Positions 1 to 11,899 of a stretch of 64,000 nt of DNA are shown here, piece by piece. The position numbers and the translations under genes were made by a program. Origin of the DNA: Chinchilla lanigera (taxonomy: Eukaryota; Chordata; Mammalia; Rodentia; Chinchillidae). Location of the stretch: NCBI RefSeq assembly GCF_000276665.1, contig NW_004955418.1, forward strand, positions 7,709,130-7,773,129, read 5' to 3'. How positions within the stretch are numbered: position 1 is the stretch's first letter; each line of letters opens with the position of its first letter. The notes below the pieces were generated by a model. The model made no database searches. It was given only the letters and a program-made list of their open reading frames with translations, and had not been told where the DNA came from.

Positions 1-1640
1 AGAATCTTGAAGAGGTTTGTCTCCGAGTTTGGAAGAATGCTAGTTATGTATCTTTGCCATGCTTTTCTATTTGTTAGGTGTCATTGCTTTGTTTTACAAT
101 GCAAATGTCCAGTTGAGCTCTTTCCTGGTAGCATGGGAGGTGACAGCTTGTGACAGATAATTTTCTAGTTGGCTTGGTTGTTTAGCTCCTGGAAACAAGT
201 GGAAAAATTAGAGATGTCTGCTCTATTTCATTTCAAACAGACTTTTTGGAAGCAAGTCTTGGCGTCCGCACTCACTTGCACATCCTGCCCACACATACAC
301 ATACTCACACAGATACGTACAATTCTTTCTCCCAATTGCACACATTATTTGTATCACTGGCATTGCTGTAAATGACATATTATACTAGTGTAGGTACTTA
401 AAGTACACATGCATTCTCTAAGTAGGCTAAGATTACAATATTAAGGGCACTAAAAGTGAGTATTTAATACTATCCAAGATACACTGAAGTTACTTTTCAC
501 TAATCGGGATTATGGAATGACAAGCAAAGACCACTTTAAGGCTAAGATATGAACCATGTGACTAATAATACAATTAATTATCTCTTTAAGAATTCATTGT
601 AGCTATATAATTATTCACAATTCAGACAGATTTTATGTAATATTACATTTATTACCACATAGATATGCTAATCTACTTTACACAGCAAATAAATTTAGAG
701 ATTAATGTAATATATTATCATCCATGTGTAAAACTTCACCTTTGTTTTTTGTTGAAAAAATTCTAAAGTATTTTCTGCTGGCTAGTTACTTCTAATATAT
801 TATTTTATATAATCTTCTTGCTAAGTAAATCTAAAATGAATAACATCATTTGTTTTCTTATCTGGAAGGCAAACCCTTTGTGGCGGGGAATACATTGTAC
901 TTTGCCACAATGCCTTCAAGAAATTCATTGCATAAATGTTTTTACTGAGTTGAATTACTTGTCTTATACAAATCAGAGAAAAACACTCTTAATTCTACAA
1001 GCATAGTTGTCTTCAAGGTCATGTGCTAAGATGTATCAGAATTAATGTGTGGCTTGGAAATATCTCTATCAACAATTTCATACTTAAATTTCACTAATGC
1101 TTTTAAAATACATATTCAAATTACCAATTGATTGGCACAAATATTGAACCAAAGTGTCTTGCATGAATGCAAAGAAGAATATTTAGGTTCAACAATGTTG
1201 CTCTTGTTTAAGCAACAGTACTTGATTAGCCAGCAAAAATATTAATTATGCTCGATTAAAAGAATTGAAGCAGTTTTGGTAATTAAGAGCTTTAATGAGG
1301 AAGATTTATTCAACTCTAGCATATAGATATCTTAGCTTTAAGGAGATACACTATTGCTTCATACTGAATATTTTTCAATTTCTCTTTTGCAACATTAATA
1401 TCTGTACTTAATATAATCTCCAAGGATTTAAGTGTCAACACAGACTTGAAAACAATTATCTAATAATATTGATATAACAAAGAGGTGTGGAAATATCAGA
1501 CAGAGGAAAAACTGAATTCTCCAGGGCTTTGATTTCCATTATATTTTTCTCTTTATAAACAAGTATAAGTGGGCATTTTTAAAAAAGTTATATGGAATTC
1601 TGTCTTCAGAACATTCAGTTTTAAAAATTATTTTTCTATT
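1..1640. other. unannotated AT-rich intergenic DNA
   Basis: I see no gene, recognisable repeat or RNA gene here. Open frames are short and have no homology I recognise. Composition is AT-rich with scattered homopolymer runs, as expected for mammalian intergenic or intronic DNA. Confidence 0.6.
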
Positions 1641-1656
1641 TTTCTGTGTTCTGCAG

Positions 1657-1887
1657 CACAACAAGGAAGGTGTCCTTGCTGTTGAAATTACTGGACCCTC
1701 ACACTCTCCGATCTCATATTCACTTTGGTTCCAACCCATGTACTCCTTGGGGAGTTGAAACTGGTGCCTTATCTTCCTTAACATCAGAGGTTATGAAAGA
1801 TTTTAGGAAACAGAATAATTTTTCCTCACAGTCATATTCTTCTCTCCTGTCTAGATGTACCATTCTCATGGAAATTGATCTGGAAAG
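1657..1887 (+). other. candidate spliced exon, unknown gene or lncRNA
   Basis: A long pyrimidine tract (about 1632-1652) leads to CTGCAG ending at 1656. A consensus donor AAAG/GTAAGA follows at 1887/1888. The enclosed segment is 231 bp, exactly 77 codons, and one frame stays open across it (codons beginning 1658, 1661 and so on), so it could be a symmetric coding exon. A second, also strong acceptor (CTCCTGTCTAG) ends at 1854 and would give a 33-bp version. The open-frame peptide resembles no family I recognise, and another frame stops after 33 codons, so a noncoding-RNA exon or a decoy is equally possible. It does not look like any repeat found elsewhere in the window. Splice-like pairs occur by chance in AT-rich DNA, so confidence is low. 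Confidence 0.3.
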
Positions 1888-1899
1888 GTAAGAAACACA

Positions 1900-3780
1900 C
1901 AATACCAACATTAACTACTGGAGTTATCAACTAACAAAGCTTTGGAATGACTTAGGTAGGGTTTTAAAGGTAATATTTTGAAATCCAAGCAATAAGATTG
2001 GATATTATCTTACCAAATTTAAGTATATTTCATCTAAAATTATATATTATATATGTGTGTATATATCTATATCTATATATATGGATATTACTTTCTTGAG
2101 CATATATCCTAATTCAAGAAGTCTTAAGGACATGTATTAAGTTAAAGTAATTCTTACCTAAATCACTTCTAGAAACTTGTTTACAGAGCTAGGGAAACAG
2201 TATCTTGAATATTTCAGAAAGTGTCCATAATGGTAATGTGAAACAGATGTTTTCCTCAGGTATGTGACACTGGTCTTCTCCATCAGCACCCTGGGACATC
2301 TTCCTTTTTATCCCTGAAAGAAGGTTTGAACAAGATGATTTGGGAGTTGCTTCCTACATACATGATGAGTACTCTCTTTCATGGATTTTCCATTGCTAGA
2401 CACTGTCTGAGGCTGTTCTCAAGACACAGGTAACTATGTACAGGTGACACTTCAAAATGTGCCCTCCTCACTGCCACATAATTTCTTGCAGGGTCCTGAT
2501 GAAAACTAACTGACAGTAGTGATTATGCTTTTAAATATTTCACCCTACATATTTTGATGTCTATTATAATGATAGTTAATGGTAATTTATCAATGATAAC
2601 TTATTTCACTACCTAGAAATAAATCCTAACTCACACATAAATTAATCTTGAAAACATTTTGGTTAAAATGTCCTCATAGAAGCATCATGTTAAAATTATT
2701 AAGAGTCAATACCATGAAAGAAAATGAAGATGATTTTCTATAAGCCTATATTTACTTTTGGAAAGGAATAAAAATTAATCAATTACAATTAGGTTAGGTG
2801 AGGTTTAATAAGGTTGACAAAAGGATACATTAATAAAAGAAACCTAAAAAAGAAAATATACTAAATCTTAAGGCATTTGAATAAATATACAATATAATTT
2901 GATGTAGCCTATATCTAATAACCTAAATATGGTCTCTTGAATATATTTACATTGCCTTTATGGTTTTACACAAATAAAACCATTGCACACAAATGCATTC
3001 GTGTTCTTAGGAATGAGCACGGATGTTACAAAGTTAACATTTTTAAATTCATTTATATTCAACATTTTTGTGGCTCCTCAGAAAAAAGATAATAAGCAAC
3101 ACATTTTTATTTGTGGAGGTACTAACTTGGATGGTGTTGCATACACAGGGGAGGACAGGGAAATAATTTTAATAAAGAACCTAGAGGCATTAGAAGTATG
3201 GTAAAGAAATGATAAAACCAAGATTTAAGTTGTAAAAATGCAAATCATTACACCAGGGGAAGAACTAACCTAATGCAGCTACTCAGAGGGTGAGACAGAC
3301 CCAAGAAAACAGTTAGAGGCAAAATAAATCTCTGGATGATAGTGCACAGAAAATGAGATATGAACCGGTAATAATAATAGGCAGAAAATATTCCCTTGCG
3401 CTTCTGAACCACAAAGAGGCATTGTGGCACAGAACACGAAGGGTAGGGCACCTAAGCACTGGCTTCAGCTTGTGCGACGAAAAAGACATCAACGCACAGT
3501 TGGACACACAGCTGTGTAGGGTTCTGATTGCTACAAAGCAGCCACAATAGAATTCCATGTCTATTCAGTGGACTCATTCTACGTGAAGGTAGTGCCAAGG
3601 AAGAGAACAAGATACAATGACCACCATATGAGCAATGTCTAATTCCTAGGAATTAAACAAAAATTCCACACACATTGCCTGTGAATCACATTTTATTAGA
3701 CACAATTCAGCCTTCAGAAAAACACAGGCGATGGAAACAATCATTTCTAAAGCACCAAAGGGAATTTTAAAAATTGAAGC
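1900..3780. other. unannotated intergenic DNA
   Basis: Mostly AT-rich sequence without recognisable genes or young repeats. A short TA/TG-rich tract lies at 2041-2084. A slightly CpG-richer patch lies at 3420-3540, but its frames are short on both strands and match nothing I know. Confidence 0.55.
2041..2084. repeat. imperfect (TA)n/(TG)n microsatellite
   Basis: A run of TATATA units is interrupted by TGTGTG and ATCTATATCTA units. It is an impure simple repeat with no other feature attached. Confidence 0.8.
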
Positions 3781-3782
3781 AA

Positions 3783-3880
3783 AGGCTAAGGTCATATAAT
3801 TCAGTGGCAGAGTACTTGCCAAGCATGCACAAGGAATTGGGTTTAAGGCTGCACCTTAAAATATAAAAAAAGTAAAAAGA
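3783..3880 (+). mobile_element. old ID-type SINE
   Basis: The order is typical of an ID element: a degraded A-box region (TTCAGTGGCAGAGTACTTGCC), then AAGCATGCACAAGG, a degraded B-box region and an A-rich tail (about 3858-3885). It diverges far more from the young ID copies in this window (for example 37170) than those do from each other, so it is an older insertion or an older subfamily. It is noncoding. Confidence 0.75.
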
Positions 3881-4059
3881 AACAAATACAAATCCAAAAG
3901 ATGAAAGTTCTAATTCATCATATATCACAAAGGAACCATTTTGAGGATAACAAGGCACAGACTAATAACTGTTGTTATTCTCTTATTATTTGACTATGGA
4001 ATTTTGTTTTATTTTCTCATAAAATAAATAAGAACAAGTTATTTTATTAGTACAAAGTA

Positions 4060-4205
4060 GAAATTTTATGCCCATTTTGCAGATGAGAAAAACTATAGCA
4101 CAACAAAAATGAATCAACCGTTCTAACATTCTTTAGAACTAAAGGATAAGGTCAGAATTTAAACACGTGTATGTTGAGTGCCAAAGTCCGTGGTTTTGCA
4201 TTACT
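4060..4205 (-). mobile_element. MIR SINE, antisense
   Basis: The sequence CCCATTTTGCAGATGAGAAAA, followed by a GGTCAGAATTTAAAC segment and GTGCCAAAGTCCGTGGTTTT, is the reverse complement of the MIR core and flank. MIRs are ancient tRNA-derived SINEs shared by mammals. The copy is heavily diverged and has internal gaps. Confidence 0.7.
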
Positions 4206-5870
4206 GAACTTGTTCACTGATTCTGTAACTCACCCAGTGACCATCAATCCTGTGAAAAATTTGATGTTTTTATAAAGTCTTACAGAGGCTTTCTTCAGGT
4301 TTTTAGTTCACAACATCTTCGACCAGGCTTTTCACTGGCTTCTGTTAACATATGGGAGAAATAATGTTTGAATTCTTTTTCAAATTTGTATACAGACAAT
4401 TTAAAAATCATATAAATGGCAGGTTTCATAAGTGAAAATAACTTATGTAAGCAAATTGTAATGTCAGGACATGAGACTACTATACACGTGTTTCTTACAA
4501 CTTCTTTCTACTTGTTAAGCCCAGTGATCAGAGAGTCATCACGAATAGTAACTAGTGAAATATTCCTTGCAAAAAAGCAATCATTTATTATGGTCTGGAA
4601 AGAAAAAAACATGCACAGCCTATGAAATTTTTATATTCCATTTCCCTGAATTTCTTTTATTTTGATAAATAACTTAGGTAGAATGATAAGATTGCCTGAG
4701 ATGGAAAGGTCTGTAGAGGACTAAATGTTTTCCACTTATCTCAGAGAATACTCCAGTACAGATACCTTCACTAGGCAGGACGACTATTAAATGAACATGA
4801 TCTGAAGTGAGCAGTGTGCTATAGACTTATTTATTTTAGAGGCTAGTTTCAACTAGAAGAGATAAAATATAAATATGTCAGTTTTACAGAATGAAATCTG
4901 TGCAAGATTATACAGAGTGCTCTGATCTCTGAATTTCATCATGCACCCTCTGTAATTTGTTGAGCGTACCGATAGGCAGCACTTCAGAGGATAATCAGTA
5001 ATTTAATTATTTTCGTGGAGACAATTCATGTGAGGCTGCTTTGAAAAAAGAAGGAAAAATCCCCCCATTTCCCTAATGAAATAAATATGATTATAATTTA
5101 AAGCACTGATGCCACAAGTCATGAAAATTAGTCTGTACAAAGTGACTCCTCTAAATTCTGCTTGGTACTGCTTACCTTCAGAAAGAAAAAGGAGAGAAAA
5201 TGTCAAACATATTTATGCATTGCAATAGTTTTTAAGGAATCAGTGAAAAAGTCTTCACCTTAGATATAGTGACTTTTCAAAAGTACATTTTTCTCAGTAA
5301 TTATCGTGGGGCCCCAGCCAATGGAATCATGTCTCATTTCTGATTCCTTATTTAGAAGTGAGCTATTTAGAAATTATTAAGATAGGTTAGTGTGAACCTG
5401 TTTAATGGCTCATCCTGCTTTCTCTGATGGTATTTTCTTCTTTGAGAACATATTTAATTCAAGGGATTTCCTGATCAAGCTGCTGAAGTTGGAGCCAAGC
5501 AGCAGTCAAACGCGGGTCCCAGAGGTATCACTAGTGTTATACCCATCACCCGCAAATCCATTGAAAAGGAAGTCAGCTGGAAAATCGGAGTATGGTATCT
5601 TGTTAACAAGATTGACAGATGGAGGGGGGCAGGCACTTTTTATTTGTCCACTGAATTCCAATATTCTGGCTTTGCTGTATGACCATGTGATTCTGAATTA
5701 TACAGTAAAAGCAGCCATTCTATAAGCTAGAAGAAAACGTGATAATGTTATTCCATAGGATTTAGAGATCTGGAGTATTAAACATGAAAGGGATGACCAG
5801 ATACGGGCAAAAGTTGTGAGTAGTGATAGAAGATGAGCCTCAGCGGGAAGGAGCCGGTGTGGAGCATGAG
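4206..5870. other. unannotated intergenic DNA
   Basis: No gene or repeat recognised. A 106-codon open frame at 5405-5725 on the plus strand has no recognisable domain, no splice context and no homology that I can see. I treat it as a chance frame. Confidence 0.5.
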
Positions 5871-5879
5871 AGCAGGAGC

Positions 5880-6100
5880 ACGGTGATCTAGGCTTTACTT
5901 TCTGTAGCCGAGCCATGAGCTGCTTGTCCTTCTGCCAGGCCCCTCTGCTGCGTCCCTGTGCCATGCCGCTCTGCTTCGGACCACCTGACTATGGACAGAG
6001 CACTCTACAAATGATGAGCCAAGATGAACTCTTCTTCCTTTAAAATGTGGGTGTTGGGTAGTGTGTCTCAGCAACAAGACAGTAACTACAACAATAAGAA
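5880..6100 (+). mobile_element. 3' part of a MaLR/ERV-like LTR
   Basis: The GCCATG..CTGCTTC-rich segment, then a degraded version of the 'gagCCAAAATAAACTCTTTCCTCCTTTAA' region, then GGGTAGTGTGTCTCAGCAACAAGACAGTAACT match the 3' end shared by several LTR-like elements in this window (47418-47775; reverse strand 31006-31493 and 46068-46560). The 5' half is not recognisable. It abuts L1 sequence beginning about 6105. There is no coding content. Confidence 0.55.
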
Positions 6101-6104
6101 TAAC

Positions 6105-7130
6105 AATAAGCAAAAGATGAAAGATCTCCACAAAGAAAAGTGTAAAATACTGATGAAGAAATCGAAATTTTAGGGACTTAAGAGAATTAAAAAACATGGA
6201 TAGACATCGTTTCATGAAAGGAAGGAATTAAAAATTAAGTTATTCTTACTACCTAACAATAAAGCAGATTCAATGCAACTCTTCTCAAAATACAAGTGGT
6301 GCCTTGGTTCACAAACTCACTTCTTCCCACTATTCTGCTAACAAACTGAAGTGGTCGTGAATCAATCAGATTCAATGGTTAGGTTCAATGTTAACCTTAA
6401 GGAGAAATTTGACTTGGTTGGTGACCAATTTAGTTTCCAGCCAGAATGGTGGAAGGACTGAAGTTTGTGAACCAAGGTTCCATACCAATAACTATCTTCA
6501 TAGAATTAGAAAAGGCAGTCTTGAAATTGGCATGGAATTACCAAAATGTTGAGTAGACAAAACAATATTGATAAAAAAGAGCAGAGCAGGAGATATTGCA
6601 AGTATTTTCTTCAGAACAAATCACAAAGGTATGACAATCTAAACAACCTGATACTGACATAACAAGACACAGGACCAGTGAAATAGACTAGATAGCACAG
6701 ATGTTATCTGGCTGAGCCACAGACAACATCTTTTTTGACAAAAAATAATAAATTACATTGGGGAAAGACAGTCTTTTCTCTAAAAGGTGCTGGGGAAATT
6801 GGAAATCTACACACAGAAGAAAGAAATTAGATGCCTGGCTCTCACCAAACATACAAAAAACTCAAAGTTAAGAATATTTTGATGTAAGAAACTACAAAAC
6901 TATCAGAAAAAATATGGAGGACACTTTCAGGACATTTTGATTGGCAAAGATTTTTTTGGACAAGGCCATAGAAACACAGAAAATGAAAGCAAAATTGACA
7001 AATGGGATGACAACAAACTGAAATGCTTCTGAAAAGCAAAAGAAACAGCAGTGAGGAAGCAACCTACAGAATGGAAGAAAATATTTCCAAATTGATGAAT
7101 ATGATAAGAATACATCATTTTAAAAAAATA
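6105..7130 (+). mobile_element. LINE-1 ORF2 fragment, interrupted
   Basis: The DNA follows the L1 ORF2 region after the reverse-transcriptase catalytic core: a GATGAAAGATCTCCACAAAG start, CAGATTCAATGCAACTC, then after an insertion CCAATAACTATCTTCATAGAATTAGAAAAGGCA, and further on the aaAGGTGCTGGgGAAAtTGG segment and the ATGGAAGAAAATATTTCC segment. The frame is broken by stops and indels, so it is a dead copy. It lacks both L1 ends. A 188-bp near-palindromic element splits it at 6294-6481, and a young ID lies just downstream. Confidence 0.85.
6294..6481. mobile_element. 188-bp near-palindromic MITE-like insertion
   Basis: The two ends are inverted copies of each other: 6302-6316 pairs perfectly with 6463-6477 (15 bp), and pairing continues inward (the CCACTATTCTG segment at 6327-6337 against CAGAATGGTGG at 6442-6452, and beyond) over roughly 60 bp per arm with mismatches. 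The L1 sequence on either side joins cleanly once this block is removed, and ATAC appears on both sides (6290-6293 and 6482-6485), consistent with a short target duplication. This is the structure of a nonautonomous DNA transposon (MITE). I cannot name the family. There is no coding capacity. Confidence 0.7.
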
Positions 7131-7163
7131 TTTATTTTAAAATAAAATCTCTAATAAGTTCTT

Positions 7164-7280
7164 TTTTTTGTTGTTTTGTTTTGTTTTGGTTTTTGTTTTT
7201 TTTTTCCGGTACCGGGAACCGAACTCACAACCTTGTGCTTGCCAGGCAAGCGCTTTGCCGCTGAGCTAAATCCCCAGCCC
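7164..7280 (-). mobile_element. young ID SINE, antisense, with perfect target duplication
   Basis: Read on the minus strand it is GGGGCTGGGGATTTAGCTCA, then GCGGCAAAGCGC, the palindrome-bearing core end and an A-rich tail (T-rich here, about 7164-7203). The A box (TAGCTCAGCGGC) and B-box region (GAGTTCGGTTCC) of a tRNA-Ala-derived Pol III promoter are intact. The 15-bp flank CTCTAATAAGTTCTT occurs unchanged at 7149-7163 and 7281-7295, a perfect target-site duplication. Confidence 0.95.
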
Positions 7281-7295
7281 CTCTAATAAGTTCTT

Positions 7296-8937
7296 ATGGA
7301 GGTATTAAACATTTCCATCAGTTGAAGCTCAGTTTATGTGAAATAAAAATAGAAAATATTGCCTAGGTAAACTTTCCTCTGATGAACTCACTTGGACCAA
7401 TTTTCCTATCATATGATCATTTTAAAAATGATTCTTTTCCCAGAAAAGAATGTGTAAAAGTTGGCTTATCTTCTCAAAATTCATTTTTTTTATTTGGAAG
7501 AAGATTCTGATAACCAAGCACGCTATAATTCTCATAAATGTTTTAAGTATTTCAAAATGAAGCATATTTGGATAACATGATATGTAAAGTTTGCTCTGCA
7601 TTTATTTAACATCACAAGACAGTTCACATTCTTATGATTGATTTCTCCATTGTTCAATGACATAAAATAATATGCCACAATTTCTTATTACAATATCTCT
7701 ATTTCTTCACTTTTTAAGCAATATTAAGTACTTTTATGGCAAGAGAAAGTATAATTTATATTTATATTTTAGATTTGTTTCTTCACGCATAAATCCACTC
7801 TTTGTTCCATGTAATACTATGCTACTAATCAGATATGTAAAAATTTAAAACTAGTACCATATATTTTAAAATTCTGAACAAATGTCATAAAATCAAGACC
7901 AAATTGGAAGAAGATACAAGAATAAATTTGTACCTCCTTCTTTTGACAGAGTATGTTATTTGCAAGGAGCCATTTTTGGAAATTCTGATAGAAACATCTT
8001 TATAACATATTATACTCCAATTTAAGAAAAGTGATGGAACTGGAGACAATTCATGAGAAACATGGGAAATTTTCACCCAACTTGTGACATTCTCACTAGG
8101 AGCAACGAGAAAGATTTCCTACGTGCCAGTGGATCTTGATGGTGGTAAACAGGCAGCTGATGCTCACACTCCATACAGATTCACAGAATCAAAGTTTTCA
8201 GAAACTCATCTCTTATCTGATTAGCCAAAGACCCTAAAAAATTTTACCACTACTGAAACAGGGAGACAACTAGAAAAATTGCAACACAAATTTCTCAGAG
8301 AAAGAGCAATACTTCTTGACTAAGCCCATGTCTCTATTTCCTTTCTAATACCTAAAATGATTAATGACTAAGAACCAAAATTTGATATCTAAGTTTATGT
8401 TTTAAGGAAAACACTCAAAGAATATTTTGATAAATTAAAAGACAAGCCAATGACAATCACTGTTTAGAGAAAAAAGAAGAGCCAGAAGGAATATATTTAA
8501 AGGTAAACAGAATCATTAAAGCAAAACAAAACAAAACAAAAAAAAGATGAATAACAGCAACAACAAAGGAAGCCTACAAACTAATGCATTTTGTACAGTT
8601 TCTATTAACATAAATAATATTTTCAAAAGACAGACAATTAGCATACGTCTGAATGAGACATTCCAGTGCGTAGGAGAACACAGATATAATTTATACTCAA
8701 GGTGATTAAAGTAAGCATGGAATTGCAGATGAAATGAAAATAATATAAGGAAATGTACATATCTATGAAATCAAATTTAGAAAAATAAAAATAATAGTGC
8801 AAAACCTAAAACGGTAACAGAAAGTGTAGCAGGAATCAATGGAAGAAAAACTTGAGAAATATTGCTCTTTGTGTAATGCACATATTTACTGATATGAGAC
8901 TAATAGAAGATTTGGAATTTAAGTGATTAAGTGACAA
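7296..8937. other. unannotated AT-rich DNA
   Basis: No gene found. The stretch 8390-8720 has an A-rich, L1-like character but no segment I can align with confidence. A short (AAAAC)n tract lies at 8522-8541. Confidence 0.45.
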
Positions 8938-9020
8938 CACAGCATGGTAGCTCTCCAGTAGAACACTTGCCGAATGTCAAAGCCAGAGGTTTCTCTCTCT
9001 GGTGTGAAAGAAAGAAAAGC
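8938..9020 (+). mobile_element. degraded ID-like SINE
   Basis: The segment CATGGTAGCTCTCCAGTAGA, then ACACTTGCCGAATGTCAAAG and an A-rich end at 9006-9020 follow the ID layout with many substitutions. Confidence 0.5.
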
Positions 9021-9148
9021 TGATAAGTATACCCTGTACTTATGATGAAAAGAACATGGTAAACCAAATAGAAGGGATCAATTAGAAGACAAAATAATAA
9101 ATACTTCTCTAGTTTTAGAAAAAATTGTAGGTTTAAATTTTAAAAATA

Positions 9149-9257
9149 GGGCTTGGAGCTATAGCTCAGGGGCACAAGCGCCTGCTTGGCAAGAGCAAGG
9201 TCCTTTGTTTGATTCCTGACACCAAAATAAATAAATAAATAAACGAATGAATAAATT
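9149..9257 (+). mobile_element. ID SINE with (AAAT)n tail
   Basis: GGGCTTGGAGCTATAGCTCA, then GCACAAGCGCCTGCTTGGCA, AGCAAGGTCC and TTTGATTCCTGACACC form an ID core. The tail is a run of ATAA units to about 9257, a small microsatellite grown from the SINE tail. It is intermediate in divergence between the young and old ID copies. Confidence 0.85.
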
Positions 9258-11890
9258 TTAAGAATGGAAGGTGAAACATATATCAGACAAAGGTAATAAA
9301 ATCGTCAAACATATTTATAATAATAAAAGTTAACATCGAAAACATTTCATATAGAATTTTTAAAATACATTTTTATTTAAGTAAGCATGCATGTAAGCTT
9401 CAAGTATCTTTAAGAGACACATAAGTAAGCTGAAATATATCGAAGGTAGAAAACCAAGACAGAAGTTCAAAATTTTCTCTAGTAAATCTGCACATAAATA
9501 CAATCCTAAATAAATTATTATTTTTTGAATAAAATATGAACAATTTCTGAAGTTTATAAAGAGAGATAAAATGAAGAAAAATTTAGAGTCTAGTAAAAGA
9601 TAAGCAAAGATAAGTAGCTATAATGGCTACTTAAAAATTACAAAATTTGTCATTTAAAAAGTAAAGACTGGCCCATGACTACAAAAGAATTCCATTGTTT
9701 TGGTGAGTAGGGTCCCTATGAATTAGCATTTAGCAAATTATGGAAACAGCAATGTAATCATTGGAGAAAGTTGAGTTAGTGAATAAATAATGTTGAAACA
9801 ACAGAGTAGGCATAAAAATGTAAATGCTAAGAAATTATAGAATATTAAATTGTATTTGTCAAATTTTCATAGATATAGAAATTTATAGTGCTTTAGATGT
9901 CTTATTTTTCTAGTATGTTTTAGGATTTCTAACTTCTAGTTTAGTGTTTTACTTTCAGTTAATTTTTACTTCAGTAATAATAATGTTGATATTTTATTTT
10001 GTTACATTATTTACTTTATATAGAATAAATTTTCATGCTGAAATCATTTTACTATTATGATATTTGCACATTCAGCAACTTTTTCTTATCTTCCTCGCCA
10101 TAGCAATCTGGCTTACAAACATTTCTTTCTGTAGAACTTTCTTGCTGCTTCAGGGAAAGAGATGTTCAGGTCACAATCATAAACTATAAGGTTGTATTCT
10201 AATACTGTAACAAATGGGACTGGAGAAAAACCAAAAAAAAATAAATAGTTTCCATCTTCTAGGATTATCTTTTATCTTAATTTTTTCCCCATCCACAGAT
10301 GAGTCAGTGTGGTGATATTTTCTCTCACAAAAATTTGGAAGTCAGATGAAGGGATTCCTCTATTTATTTTAACATCAAGACTATCCCAATAAAAATGAAA
10401 ACTTTAAAATTAGCCCAAAGTTGGTGTTCTCAAGGCAAAAATAGTCTCTTTACACATTTCAACACAATACTACACTTATATAAATGAGGCAACCATAAAG
10501 CTGTATTTATTTCAGAATTTTTAAATGAATTATTTTTCCTTATAATATTTTTGTTGACTAGAAATCTTTTAATACGTCTAGAAATAGACACACTCAAATG
10601 TAACTGAGTATTCATTGAATTTACCTCTCCATGGTATGGGAATAGAAAGCAAAATTATTAACTTCATGTACTGAATATGGAAATATGAAAAATTGCCCCT
10701 TCTGTAAAATTCAAACTATTTAAGAAAGAGATCACAGTTTTTCATTTTTGGTTTAGCTTCAAACCATAAAACACTGTGTTTTGTTTTGCAATAAATTATC
10801 CATTAAAAGAGTGTGTTAGCTTCCAGGCAGGAAGGAAAAGTCTGACTCATTTTTAACCTCTAAATCATGATTTGGTGGGAGACTGGAAATGAAGAGTCAA
10901 AACAAAATTAATAGATTGAGGTCATAAAAAATTAGGAAAAAGGTTTAATTTGGTGATTAAAGAAATGAAACTTGGTTAGTTTGCTCATGAATCATGCTGT
11001 TGTTATCCAAATGTGAAAAGCTCGTAGTAGCAATTGTAACATCATTAGTGGTTCTTTTGGCCTTTTGTTTGTTTTTCATGTCTTGGATTCTTGCTGCTCA
11101 TTAAGATCCAGTTTACATTCATTGCTTGTATTTTGGTTTATAGATACATAATGGTTCAGAACAAGAAATGTGCTCAAAGTGCTTATAATTCATGTCTTTT
11201 GCTAAATGCTCAAGACAAAATCTTCCAGTGCTATGATTTCATTTTATGCTAAACAAATAGAGATATTCCCTTTTTTCTAAAAATCTCACTGGGCCTTATT
11301 TTTATTCTACTTTCATTTAATAAATATACAACTGTGATGAAATAAATAGTTTTAATATTTTTGATAATACCAATTTGGCAGCAATTTATAATCATAAATT
11401 ATAATAAATACTTGAACATATGTACGTATACTACATATAATCAAAATAATTTCTACAGTAACAACGTCAATAGAAGTTCATAATTTTTAAATTATGTGAG
11501 AAATATGAATTAATATTTATGGTGATTTGTAAGAAGTTTAAAATGTGAATTTTATGCTAGTGATTGATTAATAGCTATAAATTGATTATAGTTTTAATAA
11601 CACTTGATAAAGATTAATATACCTGATTCATGATACTATAATTATAATGGAGAGTAGCACCTGGCCTGTTTCGAAAGCATCTACAGTTTTTCTATCATTT
11701 TTCTGCTTATGGTTAGCTAATAGTTTTTCACATGCTTGGGTTGGGACGTAATTATCCAGCTCACCAAATAGCACTTGCAACCCAAAATAATAGTTGAAAT
11801 TCCAAGCTTGATATTTGTAGAACGTGTAAATCTGTCCTCATTTTGCTTCAGCCTCAAAACCTCCAGTAAAATAAGAGTGTGACAACTGAA
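9258..11890. other. unannotated AT-rich DNA
   Basis: No gene, RNA gene or clear repeat recognised. The sequence is strongly AT-rich with many TAAAT and ATTAT stretches. Confidence 0.5.
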
Positions 11891-11899
11891 CTCAGTTCT

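Noticed and set aside
9149..9257. Possible tRNA gene from the TAGCTCAGGGG A-box
   Set aside because: The A and B boxes belong to an ID SINE, which derives from tRNA-Ala. The acceptor and anticodon arms do not fold as a tRNA, and an A-rich tail follows.
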